Source: Crenobacter caeni (GTDB lineage Bacteria > Pseudomonadota > Gammaproteobacteria > Burkholderiales > Chromobacteriaceae). Taken from it: 64,000 bases of DNA. Both the position numbers and the translations under genes were made by a program. Where the stretch lies: contig NZ_JAAGAA010000003.1 in NCBI RefSeq assembly GCF_010435965.1, positions 1 to 64,000 of the forward strand, read 5' to 3'. The notes under the pieces were generated by a model that was given only the letters and a program-made list of their open reading frames with translations, had not been told where the DNA came from and did no database searches. Shown piece by piece: positions 15,028 through 24,813 of this stretch. Position 1 is the first letter of the stretch. Each line of letters opens with the position of its first letter.

Positions 15028-16344
15028 TCAGAAGTAGCGGTTGACGCTGCGCAGCGTGGTTTCGGAGAGTTCGCCCGCGGCGAGCGCCAGTTGCAGCTGG
15101 GCGGTCAGGTAGTTGTAGCGCGACTCGGCGAGCGTGCGCTCGGCCTCGTAGTAAGACTGCTCGGCGGAGAGCAAATCGAGGATGGTGCGCACGCCGACTT
15201 CGCGGCCCAGCCTTGTTGCGTCCAGCTGGTTCTTCGCCGAGACCAGCAGCCGCTCGTTGGCGTCGACCAGCGCGGCGCCGTTGGCGACGCCGAGGAAGGC
15301 CGCGCGCACGTTCTCGCGCACCTTGCGGCGGGTTGCCTCCAGCGTCTCGCTCGCCTGCTCGCGCAGCGCGACCGACTCGGCGACTTTTGAGTTGATGCCG
15401 CCGCCGGCGTAAAGCGGCATGCTCAGCGTCACGCCGACCGAGCTGCCACGGCTGTCGTCGACCTGCTGCAGCACCGAGTTGGGGTTATTGGTCGTGCGGT
15501 CCTGGTAGGCAGCCGACAGCGCGAGCTTGGGCAGGTGCTGGCCGCGCGCGGCAGTCACGTCCTGCTCGGCGAGCGCAAGCTGCTGCGCCGCGGCGGTGAC
15601 GGACGGGTTCTGCGCGAGCGCGCGCTCTATCCACGGTTCGACGGTGTCCGGCGTCGGCGGCGCGAGCGCGACCTTGCCCTTGAGCGGCGCGATGGCCTGC
15701 GCGTCGAGCCCGGTCAGGGTTTTGAGCGCGTTGCGGCGCACCTCGAGCTCGGAGAGCGCGGCGATCTCGCGCGCGGTCGCCGCGTTGAAGCGTGCCTGCG
15801 CCTCGTAGGTGTCGAGGATGGTCGAGGTGCCGACGTCGAACGACTTCTTCGCCTGCTCGAGCTGTTTGGCGAACGCCTTCTTGGCCGCCTGCACCGACGC
15901 GACGGTGTCCTGCGCCAGCAGCACGCCGAAGTAGGCGCGGGCGACGTCGAGGATCAGCGTCTGGGTGGCCGCGTCAAAGCGGGTGTCGGCCAGGCGGCTG
16001 GTGAGCTTGCCCTTCTGGTAGCCGGTCCACGCGCCGACGTCGAACAGCGGCTGGCTGAGCGACGCCTGCCAGCCGTGGCTGCCGTAGCTGCCCGCAGGCG
16101 AGATCTTCGCAGGCTCGATATCGTTGCTGCGCGTGTAACTGGCCCCGGCGTTCACCTGCGGCAGCAGCCCGGCGAGGCCCTGTTCGCGCTTTTGCAGGCC
16201 AGCGTCGCGCTCGGCCTTTTGCGCGGCAAAATTCGCGTCGTACTGGCGGGCGGCGGCCCACGCCTCGTACAGGTCGAACGCGTGCGCGGCGGGAGCCAGG
16301 CAGGCGGCGGCGAGGACGGCGAGCGTTGGTGCGATGCGGTTCAT
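15028..16344 (-). CDS. tolC: TolC-family outer-membrane efflux channel
   Basis: The 438-residue protein has a signal peptide (about residues 1-22, ending AAHA) and the two long repeated helical halves of TolC channels. FDLYEAWAAARQYDANFAAQ opens the first half. A second NPSV...ALAEQDV unit starts the second half near residue 240. The C-terminal RTILDLLSAEQSYYEAERTL is typical. It forms the trimeric outer-membrane exit duct for the RND pump encoded just upstream (25 bases apart, same strand). It is the last gene of a tetR / MFP / RND / TolC operon, so it is probably dedicated to that pump, though such channels can serve several exporters. Confidence 0.9.
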   Translation of the reverse strand: MNRIAPTLAVLAAACLAPAAHAFDLYEAWAAARQYDANFAAQKAERDAGLQKREQGLAGLLPQVNAGASYTRSNDIEPAKISPAGSYGSHGWQASLSQPLFDVGAWTGYQKGKLTSRLADTRFDAATQTLILDVARAYFGVLLAQDTVASVQAAKKAFAKQLEQAKKSFDVGTSTILDTYEAQARFNAATAREIAALSELEVRRNALKTLTGLDAQAIAPLKGKVALAPPTPDTVEPWIERALAQNPSVTAAAQQLALAEQDVTAARGQHLPKLALSAAYQDRTTNNPNSVLQQVDDSRGSSVGVTLSMPLYAGGGINSKVAESVALREQASETLEATRRKVRENVRAAFLGVANGAALVDANERLLVSAKNQLDATRLGREVGVRTILDLLSAEQSYYEAERTLAESRYNYLTAQLQLALAAGELSETTLRSVNRYF

Positions 16345-16369
16345 GCTTGGTCTTTCTTGTCTGTCAGGT

Positions 16370-19300
16370 TCAGGCCGCGGCCGCCGGTCGGCGCACGCGG
16401 AACCATTGCGCGTAGAGCGCCGGCAAAAACAGCAGGGTCAGCACGGTCGCGACCAGCAGGCCCCCCATGATCGCCACCGCCATCGGCCCCCAGAACGTGC
16501 TGCGGGTCAGCGGGATCATCGCGAGGATCGCCGCCAGCGCGGTCAGCATGATCGGCCGGAAACGGCGCACCGTCGAGCCGACCACCGCCTCGAACGGGTC
16601 GATGCCGTCGCCGATGTCGCTCTCGATCTGGTCGACCAGGATCACCGAGTTGCGCATGATCATGCCGGAGAGCGCGATCACGCCGAGCATGGCGACGAAG
16701 CCGAACGGCGCGGCGAACGCGATCAGCGCCATGGTCACCCCGATCAGCCCCAGAGGCGCGGTCAGTACCACCATCAGCGTGCGCTGGAAGCTCTTCAGCT
16801 GCAGCATCAACAGCGTCAGCACGACCACCACCATCAGCGGTACCACCTGGCCGATCGCCTGCTGCGATTTCTGGCTCGCCTCGAGCGAACCGCCCAGCTC
16901 GATGTGGTAGCCCAGCGGCAGCGTCTTCTGCATGTCCTGCAGCTTGGGCCACAGCGCGCGCGAGATGTCGGAGGCCTGCACACCGTCGACGGCGTCGGCG
17001 CGCACGGTGACGGTCGGCAGCCGGTTGCGCCGCCACACGATGCTCTCCTCGGGCACGTATTCGACCTTGCCCAGCTGGGAGACCGGCACGTAGCGGCCAC
17101 TGGCCGTTTGTACCATCAATTGGCCGAGCTTGCCGACGTCCAGTTGTTCACCTTTGTTAAGTCTGGCCATCACCGCGACGGTGCGGTCGCCTTCGCGCAA
17201 CTCGGTGAGCTGCGCGCCCGAGATCAAGAGCTGCAGCTGGCGGGCCAGGTTCTGGTTGGAGACGCCGAGTACGCGCGCCTTGTCCTGGTCGATGCTCACC
17301 TTCAGCGACTTGATCTGCTCGCCCCAGTCGTTGTTGACCTGGCGCGTGCCGGGGTGGGCACGCAGGGTGTCTTCCACCCTGCTCGCGATGGCGCGCACTT
17401 CGTCGTGGTCCGGCCCCATCACGCGGAACTGCACCGGGTAGCCGACCGGCGGGCCGTTCTCCAGGCGGGTGACGCGGCCGCGCACCAGCGGGAAGTCGGT
17501 GTCGAACAGCGTGCGGATCCGGGCGCGCACCGCCTCGCGGCTTTCCTGGTCGCGCGTCATGATCATCAGCTGCGCGAAGTTGGGGTGCTGCTGCTGCTGG
17601 TCGAGCGACAGGAAAAAGCGCGGGCTGCCGGCTCCGACGTAGGTGGTCATGCTGGTGATGCCGGTCTCGCCGGCGAGCTTCGCCTCGAGCTTCTTAGCCT
17701 CGCGCTCGGTCGCCGCGTAGCTCGCGCCCTGCGGCAGCCACATGTCGACCATCAGCTCGACGCGGTTGGACGCCGGGAAGAACTGCTGCGCGACAAACAG
17801 CTTGAACGCGCCGACCGACAGCACGAAGGCGCCGAAGGTGGCCGCGATCACCAGCTTGCGGTGGTCGAGGCACCAGACGACCGCCTGGCGGAACCTGCGG
17901 TAGAAAGGCTTCTGGTAGACGTCGTCGTGGCCGTGAGCGTGCGCGCGTTCTGGCAGCAACAGGTAGCCAAGGTAGGGCGTGAACACCACGGCGACGATCC
18001 ACGAAAGGACCAGCGCGATGGTGACCACCGAGAACAGGCTGAACACGTACTCGCCGGCGTTCGACTTGGCGAAGCCGACCGGCAGGAAGGTCGCGGCGGT
18101 GATCAGCGTGCCGGTGAGCATCGGGAAGGCGGTGCTGGTGTACGCGAAGGTCGCCGCCTGGAAGCGGTTCCAGCCCTGCTCGAGCTTGAGCGCCATCATC
18201 TCGACCGCGATGATCGCGTCGTCGACCAGCAGGCCCAGCGCGATGATCAGCGAGCCCAGCGAGATGCGCTGCAGGTCGATCTTGAAGAAGTACATCGCGA
18301 TGAAGGTCATCGCCAGCACCAGCGGGATCGATAGCGCGACGACGATGCCGGTGCGCCAGCCTAGGCTGAAGAAGCTGACCGCGAGCACGATGACCACCGC
18401 CTCGATCAGCGCCTTCATGAATTCGCCGACGGCGTTCTTCACCACCTTGGGCTGGTCGGAGATCGCGTCGACCGCGATGCCGACCGGCAGCGCGCGCTCG
18501 ACCGCGTCCATCTGGCTCGCCAGCGCGGCGCCGAACTTCAGCACGTCGCCGCCTTCCTTCATGCTGACCGCGAGGCCGATCGCCGGCTTGCCGTTGAAGC
18601 GCATGCGCATCGCCGGCGGGTCGGCGTAGCCGCGGGAAACAGCCGCGATGTCCCCCAGGCGGAACACGCGGCCGCCGGCGGCGATAGGCGTGTTCTCGAT
18701 TTCGTCGACCGTGTCGTAGGTGCCGCTGGGGCGCACCCACACTCGCTCGTCTGCGGTGTGGAACACGCCGGCGCCGGCCGTCGTGTTCTGCTCGGCGAGC
18801 GCCGCCCAGATCAGGCGGGCGTCTAGCCCGAGCGTGGCGAGGCGCGCGTTGTCGAGGTCGACCCAGATCCGCTCCTCCTGCTCGCCGACGAATTCGGCCT
18901 TGCCCACGTCGGGTACGCGCAGCACCTCGCGGCGCGCCTTGTCGACTTCGCGCCTCAGCTCCTCGTAGCTGAAGCCGTCGCCGGTGAAGGCGTACATATT
19001 GCCGAAGGTGTCGCCGAACTCGTCGTTGAAGTAGGGGCCGCGCACGTCGGGCGGCAGCGTGTGGCGGATGTCGCCGAGCTTCTTCCTGACCTGGTACCAG
19101 TAGTCCTTGACCTTCTTCGGGTCGACGCCTTCGCGCAGGTTGAGGATGAACAGCGCCTCGCCGGGCTTGCTGTAGCTCTTCACGTACTCGAGCTCGCCCA
19201 TCTCCTGCAGCTTGCGCTCGAGCTTGTCGGTGACCTGCTCCTCGACGTCCAGCGCGGTCGCGCCGGGCCACACCACGCGCACCATCATCGCCTTGAAGGT

Positions 19301-19426
19301 GAATTCGGGGTCTTCCTTCTGCCCGAGCTGCGCGTACGCCCAGGCGCCGGCGATCAGCAGCACCACCAACAGGTAGCGCACCAGGGGCTGGTTCTTCAGC
19401 GCCCATTCCGAAAGGTTCAGTCGCAT
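16370..19426 (-). CDS. RND-family efflux pump inner-membrane transporter
   Basis: The 1018-residue protein has the RND layout: an N-terminal span (about residues 17-36), a large periplasmic loop, spans 2-6, a second periplasmic loop, and spans 8-12. The proton-relay motif in span 4 is present as GLLVDDAIIAVEMM with the paired aspartates. VDAIS near the porter domain and the symmetrical VPLMVVVVLTLLMLQLKSF in the second half fit the HAE1/AcrB superfamily. It is slightly shorter than AcrB (1049). With the fusion protein, 9 bases upstream, and TolC downstream it should form a tripartite drug or metabolite exporter powered by proton motive force. Substrates are unknown. Confidence 0.9.
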   Translation of the reverse strand: MRLNLSEWALKNQPLVRYLLVVLLIAGAWAYAQLGQKEDPEFTFKAMMVRVVWPGATALDVEEQVTDKLERKLQEMGELEYVKSYSKPGEALFILNLREGVDPKKVKDYWYQVRKKLGDIRHTLPPDVRGPYFNDEFGDTFGNMYAFTGDGFSYEELRREVDKARREVLRVPDVGKAEFVGEQEERIWVDLDNARLATLGLDARLIWAALAEQNTTAGAGVFHTADERVWVRPSGTYDTVDEIENTPIAAGGRVFRLGDIAAVSRGYADPPAMRMRFNGKPAIGLAVSMKEGGDVLKFGAALASQMDAVERALPVGIAVDAISDQPKVVKNAVGEFMKALIEAVVIVLAVSFFSLGWRTGIVVALSIPLVLAMTFIAMYFFKIDLQRISLGSLIIALGLLVDDAIIAVEMMALKLEQGWNRFQAATFAYTSTAFPMLTGTLITAATFLPVGFAKSNAGEYVFSLFSVVTIALVLSWIVAVVFTPYLGYLLLPERAHAHGHDDVYQKPFYRRFRQAVVWCLDHRKLVIAATFGAFVLSVGAFKLFVAQQFFPASNRVELMVDMWLPQGASYAATEREAKKLEAKLAGETGITSMTTYVGAGSPRFFLSLDQQQQHPNFAQLMIMTRDQESREAVRARIRTLFDTDFPLVRGRVTRLENGPPVGYPVQFRVMGPDHDEVRAIASRVEDTLRAHPGTRQVNNDWGEQIKSLKVSIDQDKARVLGVSNQNLARQLQLLISGAQLTELREGDRTVAVMARLNKGEQLDVGKLGQLMVQTASGRYVPVSQLGKVEYVPEESIVWRRNRLPTVTVRADAVDGVQASDISRALWPKLQDMQKTLPLGYHIELGGSLEASQKSQQAIGQVVPLMVVVVLTLLMLQLKSFQRTLMVVLTAPLGLIGVTMALIAFAAPFGFVAMLGVIALSGMIMRNSVILVDQIESDIGDGIDPFEAVVGSTVRRFRPIMLTALAAILAMIPLTRSTFWGPMAVAIMGGLLVATVLTLLFLPALYAQWFRVRRPAAAA

Positions 19427-19435
19427 CGTGTTCCC

Positions 19436-20503
19436 TTAGGGCTTGAGCAGGGTGACTTTCTGGCCTTCGCGCAACAGGTGCACGCCGGCGGTGACCACGG
19501 TCTCGCCGCCGGCGAGTCCGCGCGAGACGGTCGCCTGCTGGCTGTCCAGGCCGGCAATGCCGACTTCGCGCCGCTTGACGGTCTGCGTCTTCGCGTCGAC
19601 CAGCCACACGTAGTGGCGCCCGCCCGTGTCGAGGATGGCGGTCAGGGGCAGTGCGATGGCGCTGACGGCCGGCGCGGGCAATTCGACGCGCGCGGTCTGC
19701 CCCAGCGTCAGGCGTCCGGCGGGCGCGTCGACGCTGACGCGCGCGGCGTAGGTGCGCGTTGCCGGGTCGGCGTCGCCGGCGATCTCGCGAAGCTTGGCCG
19801 GGTAGCGATCGCCTCCGCTCCACAGCACCACGGAAAGCGCCTTGGCCGCGCGCACGCCGGCGATCGCGTCCTCGGGCAACTGGATGGCGACCTCGCGGGC
19901 GCCGTCGGCGGCGAGCCGCGCGACGGGGGTGCCGGCGGCGACCACCAGCCCCGGCTCGGCGCTGATCTCGCTGACGATGCCGTCGGCGTCGGCGCGCAGT
20001 ACCGCGTAGTCCTGCTGGTTGCCGGCGAAGCTTGCCTGCGCCTGCGCCGATTTCGCCTGTGCGCGCGCGGCGTCGAGCGCGGCCACCTGGCGGTCGTACT
20101 GCGCCTGGCTGATGAAGGCCTGCGCGAGCAGTTCGCGCGCGCGCTTGAGGTCGGCCTCCTGCTGCGCGAGCTGCGCGCGCGCGGCGCCCAGCTGCGCGGC
20201 CTTGGCGCCGGCGTCCAGCGCGTAGTCGGTCGCGTCCAGCCGCGCCAGCGGCTGCCCCTTCTTCACGCGCTCGCCTGCGCTCACGAAACGCTCGACAACC
20301 TTGCCCGGCACCCGGAACGCGAGGCGGGTCTCGTGGCGGGCGCGGATCTCGCCCGGGTAGCTGGTGCTTGCGCCTGCCGCGGCGCTGCCCGCCTGCACCG
20401 TCTTCACCGGGCGCACCTCTTCGCCGGGGGCAGGGGCCTTGTTGCATGCGCTGGTGGCGAGCGCGAGCGAGACGGCGATCAGGCCGGTCCATGGGGTCTT
20501 CAT
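19436..20503 (-). CDS. RND efflux membrane fusion protein (AcrA-like lipoprotein)
   Basis: This 355-residue periplasmic adaptor links the RND pump to the TolC channel. The N-terminus is a lipoprotein signal with Cys20 in LALATSAC, so the protein is probably lipid-anchored to the inner membrane. The lipoyl/barrel-sandwich halves flank a coiled-coil hairpin. The first half-lipoyl contains FRVPGKVVERFVSAGERVKK, the hairpin covers about residues 95-160 (alanine- and glutamine-rich), and the second half contains ADGIVSEISAEPGLVVAAG. The ATG overlaps the upstream tetR stop by 4 bases, so expression is coupled to the repressor. Confidence 0.9.
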   Translation of the reverse strand: MKTPWTGLIAVSLALATSACNKAPAPGEEVRPVKTVQAGSAAAGASTSYPGEIRARHETRLAFRVPGKVVERFVSAGERVKKGQPLARLDATDYALDAGAKAAQLGAARAQLAQQEADLKRARELLAQAFISQAQYDRQVAALDAARAQAKSAQAQASFAGNQQDYAVLRADADGIVSEISAEPGLVVAAGTPVARLAADGAREVAIQLPEDAIAGVRAAKALSVVLWSGGDRYPAKLREIAGDADPATRTYAARVSVDAPAGRLTLGQTARVELPAPAVSAIALPLTAILDTGGRHYVWLVDAKTQTVKRREVGIAGLDSQQATVSRGLAGGETVVTAGVHLLREGQKVTLLKP

Positions 20504-21168
20504 GTGGTGGGGTTCCCTTGTCGTGTGCTGTCCGCCGCCGTCAGGGTGGCGAGGACCAGGTCCAGCGTGGTTTGCAGGCGCTGCTTGGTGTAGCCGCCTG
20601 CCCCACTTTCGTCGAAGCGGGCGAACGAGTGCTGCCAGATCATGTTCATCAACAGCGGCGCCTGCAGCGCGTCGATCACGGCGTCGGTGTCGGGCATCGC
20701 CCGGAACTCGCCTTCGCGTACGCCGTCCTGCAGCACCGCGCGCATCAGCGCGCGGCTGCGCACGATCACCTCGTCGTGGTAGAAGCGCGCAAGCTCGGGG
20801 AAGTTGGCCGCCTCGGCGACCATCAGCTTGCACAGGCCGGCCAATTCGGTGCTGCCGACCTCGTCCCACCACTTGAGCAGCAGGCGACGGATCAGCGCGG
20901 TGCGGCTGCCGCGGTCCTCGCGGCACTCGGCCTCGATTTCGCCCAGGCGGTCGATCAGCGTCGCGCGTACCACCGCCTTGAGGATCGCTTCCTTGCCGTC
21001 GAAGTAGAGGTAGGGCGTGCCCTTGGTGACGCCGGCGGCGCGCGCGATGTCGTCGAGCTTGGTCGCGCTGAAGCCCTTTTCGCAAAAGAGCCCGAGCGCG
21101 GCCTCGATGATCTCGCCCGTACGTTCGTCCTTGCGGCGCTGCCAGCGGCGTGGGGAGGGCGCTTCCAT
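20500..21168 (-). CDS. TetR-family repressor of the adjacent RND pump
   Basis: The 222-residue regulator has the TetR helix-turn-helix at about residues 15-60. LGLFCEKGFSATKLDDIARA and AGVTKGTPYLYFDGKEAIL are typical. The C-terminal two-thirds is a ligand-binding helical domain matching the AcrR/TetR-C type. It is the first gene of the efflux operon and overlaps the fusion-protein gene by 4 bases, so it is likely an autorepressor. The ATG at 21168 is preceded by AGGAAG. Upstream, within the shared promoter region with argB, there is an AT-rich inverted repeat that may be the operator. A longer in-frame TTG start at 21231 would run through that region and is rejected. Confidence 0.87.
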   Translation of the reverse strand: MEAPSPRRWQRRKDERTGEIIEAALGLFCEKGFSATKLDDIARAAGVTKGTPYLYFDGKEAILKAVVRATLIDRLGEIEAECREDRGSRTALIRRLLLKWWDEVGSTELAGLCKLMVAEAANFPELARFYHDEVIVRSRALMRAVLQDGVREGEFRAMPDTDAVIDALQAPLLMNMIWQHSFARFDESGAGGYTKQRLQTTLDLVLATLTAADSTRQGNPTT

Positions 21169-21184
21169 GCTTCCTGAACCCGTG

Positions 21185-21239
21185 TTTATTAATGTGCGCT
21201 GCAATTTAATCCAGACAAATTTGCTTGGCAATTAATAAA
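21185..21239. promoter_or_regulatory. AT-rich inverted repeats between tetR and argB
   Basis: TTTATTAAT (21185-21193) and ATTAATAAA (21231-21239) are exact inverse complements 37 bases apart. Between them AATTTGC and GCAATT form a shorter inverted pair (about 21218-21233). This strongly AT-rich patch in a high-GC genome holds both promoters of the divergent pair and is the best candidate for the TetR operator. Confidence 0.45.
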
Positions 21240-21266
21240 TGTCATTTCACTAAATCGAGTGGTTAA

Positions 21267-22175
<909 letters not shown>

Positions 22176-22214
22176 CAGCGGTTTGCCTGCCCTTTGCGCT
22201 GGCCGGCGCCTGTC

Positions 22215-22220
22215 TATACT
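22215..22220 (+). promoter_or_regulatory. Putative -10 element for the CBS-pair gene
   Basis: TATACT lies 44 bases upstream of the CBS-protein ATG in the gap after argB. A weak TTGCGC (22194-22199) is 15 bases further upstream, closer than ideal. Confidence 0.3.
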
Positions 22221-22263
22221 CATGACATGCGCCGGGGCGGCGCGTGCCACAAGGGAGGGTCAG

Positions 22264-22713
22264 ATGCAGACAGTCAGGCAGTTGCTAGCCGCCAAGGCAG
22301 GCGGCAAGCTGGTGTACGTCGCGCCGCAGGTGTCGGTGTTGCAGGCCTTGCGGGTGATGGCCGAGGAAAACGTCGGCGCGGTGCTGGTGATGGGCGAGGG
22401 CCACGTCGAGGGCATCTTCTCCGAACGCGACTACGCGCGGCGCATCATCCTCGAAGGCCGCTCGTCCGCGTCGACACAGGTCAGCGAAGTGATGACCAGC
22501 AAGGTGATCTGCGTGGGCCCCGACCAGCGGCTGGACGAATGCATGGCGCTGATGACCGACAAGCGCATCCGCCACCTGCCGGTGATCGACGGCGGCGAGG
22601 TCGAGGGCGTGATCTCGATCGGCGACGTGGTACGCGCGACTATCGCCGAGCAGCAGTTCGTGATCGAACAGCTGGTCCATTACATCAATAACGTGCCGCC
22701 GCAGGCGGCGTAA
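22264..22713 (+). CDS. CBS-domain pair protein
   Basis: The 149-residue protein consists almost wholly of two tandem CBS domains (about residues 10-65 and 78-135), which form a Bateman module that binds adenosyl ligands such as AMP, ATP or NADH. ENVGAVLVM and the GIFSERDYARRI strand-helix are in the first domain. RIRHLPVIDGGEVEGVISI is in the second. No catalytic domain is attached, so it is probably a ligand-sensing regulatory partner of an unidentified enzyme. The ATG has GGGAGGG upstream. It may be read from its own promoter or from argB. Confidence 0.85.
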   Translation: MQTVRQLLAAKAGGKLVYVAPQVSVLQALRVMAEENVGAVLVMGEGHVEGIFSERDYARRIILEGRSSASTQVSEVMTSKVICVGPDQRLDECMALMTDKRIRHLPVIDGGEVEGVISIGDVVRATIAEQQFVIEQLVHYINNVPPQAA

Positions 22714-22717
22714 GCAC

Positions 22718-23485
22718 CTAGGCGCCGGGCACCAGCGCCGCGCGCAGCGCGGCCAGTGCCGGCGCCACTTCCATGCGCATCTTTTCGGCGTCCCAGCTGA
22801 AGCTGGGGCCGCTTGCGTTCAGGCTCATGCCGCTGCTATGGCCTGCCAGCGCCGGCAGCGGTACCGCCACCGCCATCACCTCCGCTTCAAACTCGCCGAA
22901 CGACTCGCAAAAGCCGTCGGCCAGATACTGTGCACGGGCAGCCACGAGCGAGGCGGCCAGCGGTGGCCACGCCTCGCCGTAGCGTTCGGTCAGATCTTGA
23001 TCCAGTTGCGCGCGCTCGGCGTCGGTCAGCCCCGCGTAGCAGGCGCGGCCGATCGCGGTGGTCGCCAGCGGCACGCGCGAGCCCACGGTCAGCTGCACGG
23101 TCACCCGCGCCTGGCTGCGGCAGGTCTCCAGGTACACCATGTCGGTGCCGTCGCGCAGCGCGAGGCTGACCGACACCCCCTGCTCGTTGGCCAGCGCGCG
23201 CATCAAGGGCGCCGCGCGGGTGCGGATGTCGTAGCCGGACAACACCGCCGACCCCAGCGCGAGCACGGCGAGCCCCAGCCGGTAAAAGCCGCTGTCGCCG
23301 TCCTGCTGCAAATAACCCAGTTGCAGCAGGGTGTAGGTCAGGCGCGACACCGTCGATTTGGGCAGGCCGGTGCGCTGCGCCAGCGTCTGGTTGGAGAGCG
23401 CGGCCTCGCCCGGCCTGAACGCCGCGAGTACCGCCAAGCCCCGCGCGAGCGCGGTGACGAACAGCCTGTCCTTGTCGTTTTCCAT
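22718..23485 (-). CDS. IclR-family transcriptional regulator, probably of the glutarate genes
   Basis: The 255-residue protein has the IclR winged helix (about residues 8-65: LAQRTGLPKSTVSRLTYTLL) and the C-terminal effector-binding GAF-like domain, with GSRVPLATTAIGRACYAGL and FGEFEAEVMAVAVPL. It is divergent from glutaryl-CoA dehydrogenase, and two matched palindromes lie in the 130-bp gap between the start codons, close to the dehydrogenase gene. Control of gcdH and the CoA-transferase is the simplest reading. In Pseudomonas the equivalent regulator is of LysR type, so this is a different control for the same genes. The effector (glutarate or a CoA ester) is a guess. Confidence 0.87.
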   Translation of the reverse strand: MENDKDRLFVTALARGLAVLAAFRPGEAALSNQTLAQRTGLPKSTVSRLTYTLLQLGYLQQDGDSGFYRLGLAVLALGSAVLSGYDIRTRAAPLMRALANEQGVSVSLALRDGTDMVYLETCRSQARVTVQLTVGSRVPLATTAIGRACYAGLTDAERAQLDQDLTERYGEAWPPLAASLVAARAQYLADGFCESFGEFEAEVMAVAVPLPALAGHSSGMSLNASGPSFSWDAEKMRMEVAPALAALRAALVPGA

Positions 23486-23557
23486 GTCCTTGCTTTCCGT
23501 TTATGGCGCCGTCGGGCGCAGGCGTGCTTTACACGCCGGAATCGAGTTGCTAGTCTA

Positions 23558-23592
23558 TTTTGCAATGTAAAACAAAATTCCGCAATGCGGAA
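23558..23592. promoter_or_regulatory. Twin 15-bp palindromes: candidate IclR operators
   Basis: TTTTGCAATGTAAAA (23558-23572) and TTCCGCAATGCGGAA (23578-23592) are both 6-3-6 palindromes with the same AAT centre; the second is perfect and the first has one mismatch. Their centres are exactly 20 bp apart, about two helical turns. The TTCCGC/GCGGAA arms resemble known IclR-family sites. They lie 24 bases upstream of the gcdH ATG. Confidence 0.65.
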
Positions 23593-23615
23593 CAACTCGA
23601 CCCGGAGAAACCATC

Positions 23616-24803
23616 ATGGCTGCCAATACCGTTCGTGCCCCGTTCAATTGGGAAGACCCGCTGCTGCTCGACTCCCTGCTGACCGAAGAGGAGCGCATGG
23701 TGCGCGATGCCGCGCACGCGTACTGCCAGGAGCGGCTGATGCCGCGTGTCTTGACCGCCAACCGCGAGGAGCGCTTCGACCGCGAGATCCTCAGCGAGAT
23801 GGGCGAGCTCGGCCTGCTCGGTTGCACCATCGAAGGCTACGGCTGCGCCGGCCTCTCCAGCGTTGCCTACGGGCTGATCGCCCGCGAAGTCGAGCGGGTC
23901 GACTCCGGCTACCGCTCGGCGATGAGTGTGCAGTCGAGCTTGGTGATGCACCCGATCTGGGCGTACGGCTCGGACGCGCAGAAGGACAAGTACCTGCCCA
24001 AGCTCGCTACGGGTGAGTGGGTCGGCTGCTTCGGGCTGACCGAGCCGGACGCGGGCTCCGACCCGGGCTCGATGCGCACCCGCGCGAGGAAGGTCGACGG
24101 GGGTTATCTGCTGAAGGGCAGCAAGCTGTGGATCACCAACAGCCCGATCGCCGACGTGCTGGTGGTGTGGGCGAAGGACGACGCGGGCGAGATCCGCGGC
24201 TTCGTGCTGGAGAAGGGCATGCCGGGCCTCACCGCCCCGAAGATCGAGGGCAAGTTCAGCCTGCGCGCGTCGATCACCGGCGAAATCGTGATGGACGACG
24301 TGTTCGTGCCGGACGAGAACCTGCTGCCGGGCGTGACCGGCCTGAAGGGGCCGTTCGGCTGCCTGAACAAGGCGCGCTACGGTATCGCGTGGGGCGCGAT
24401 GGGCGCGGCGGAGTTCTGCTTCCACGCCGCGCGCAACTACCAGCTCGACCGCCAGCAGTTCGGCCGTCCGCTCGCCGCCAACCAGATTCCGCAGCTCAAG
24501 CTCGCCAATATGCAGACCGAGATCGCGCTGGGCCTGCAGGCCGCGCTGCAGGTCGGCCGCCTGATGGACGTGGGGCGCGCCGCGCCGGAGATGATCTCGC
24601 TGATCAAGCGCAACAATTGCGGCAAGGCGCTGGAGATCGCCCGCGTCGCGCGCGACATGCACGGCGGCAACGGCATCTCGGACGAGTTCCACGTGATCCG
24701 CCACGCGATGAACCTCGAGGCGGTCAACACCTACGAGGGCACGCACGACGTGCACGCGCTGATCCTCGGCCGCGCGATCACCGGCATCGCCGCGTTCGCG
24801 TAA
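23616..24803 (+). CDS. gcdH: Glutaryl-CoA dehydrogenase
   Basis: The 395-residue flavoenzyme oxidises and decarboxylates glutaryl-CoA to crotonyl-CoA, a late step of lysine, tryptophan or glutarate catabolism, and passes electrons to ETF. It has the acyl-CoA dehydrogenase signature [16 protein letters not shown] and [17 protein letters not shown] at the flavin site. The catalytic glutamate is at about residue 374 in NTYEGTHD. The YEGTHD segment and [19 protein letters not shown] are typical of GcdH rather than other acyl-CoA dehydrogenases. The CoA-transferase gene follows 10 bases later, forming an operon, and ETF-QO is nearby. Confidence 0.93.
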   Translation: MAANTVRAPFNWEDPLLLDSLLTEEERMVRDAAHAYCQERLMPRVLTANREERFDREILSEMGELGLLGCTIEGYGCAGLSSVAYGLIAREVERVDSGYRSAMSVQSSLVMHPIWAYGSDAQKDKYLPKLATGEWVGCFGLTEPDAGSDPGSMRTRARKVDGGYLLKGSKLWITNSPIADVLVVWAKDDAGEIRGFVLEKGMPGLTAPKIEGKFSLRASITGEIVMDDVFVPDENLLPGVTGLKGPFGCLNKARYGIAWGAMGAAEFCFHAARNYQLDRQQFGRPLAANQIPQLKLANMQTEIALGLQAALQVGRLMDVGRAAPEMISLIKRNNCGKALEIARVARDMHGGNGISDEFHVIRHAMNLEAVNTYEGTHDVHALILGRAITGIAAFA

Positions 24804-24813
24804 GGAGGCGGCG

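Noticed and set aside
21169-21231. Longer TetR start at TTG 21231
   Set aside because: The added residues come from the AT-rich operator-like region and are not part of the family.
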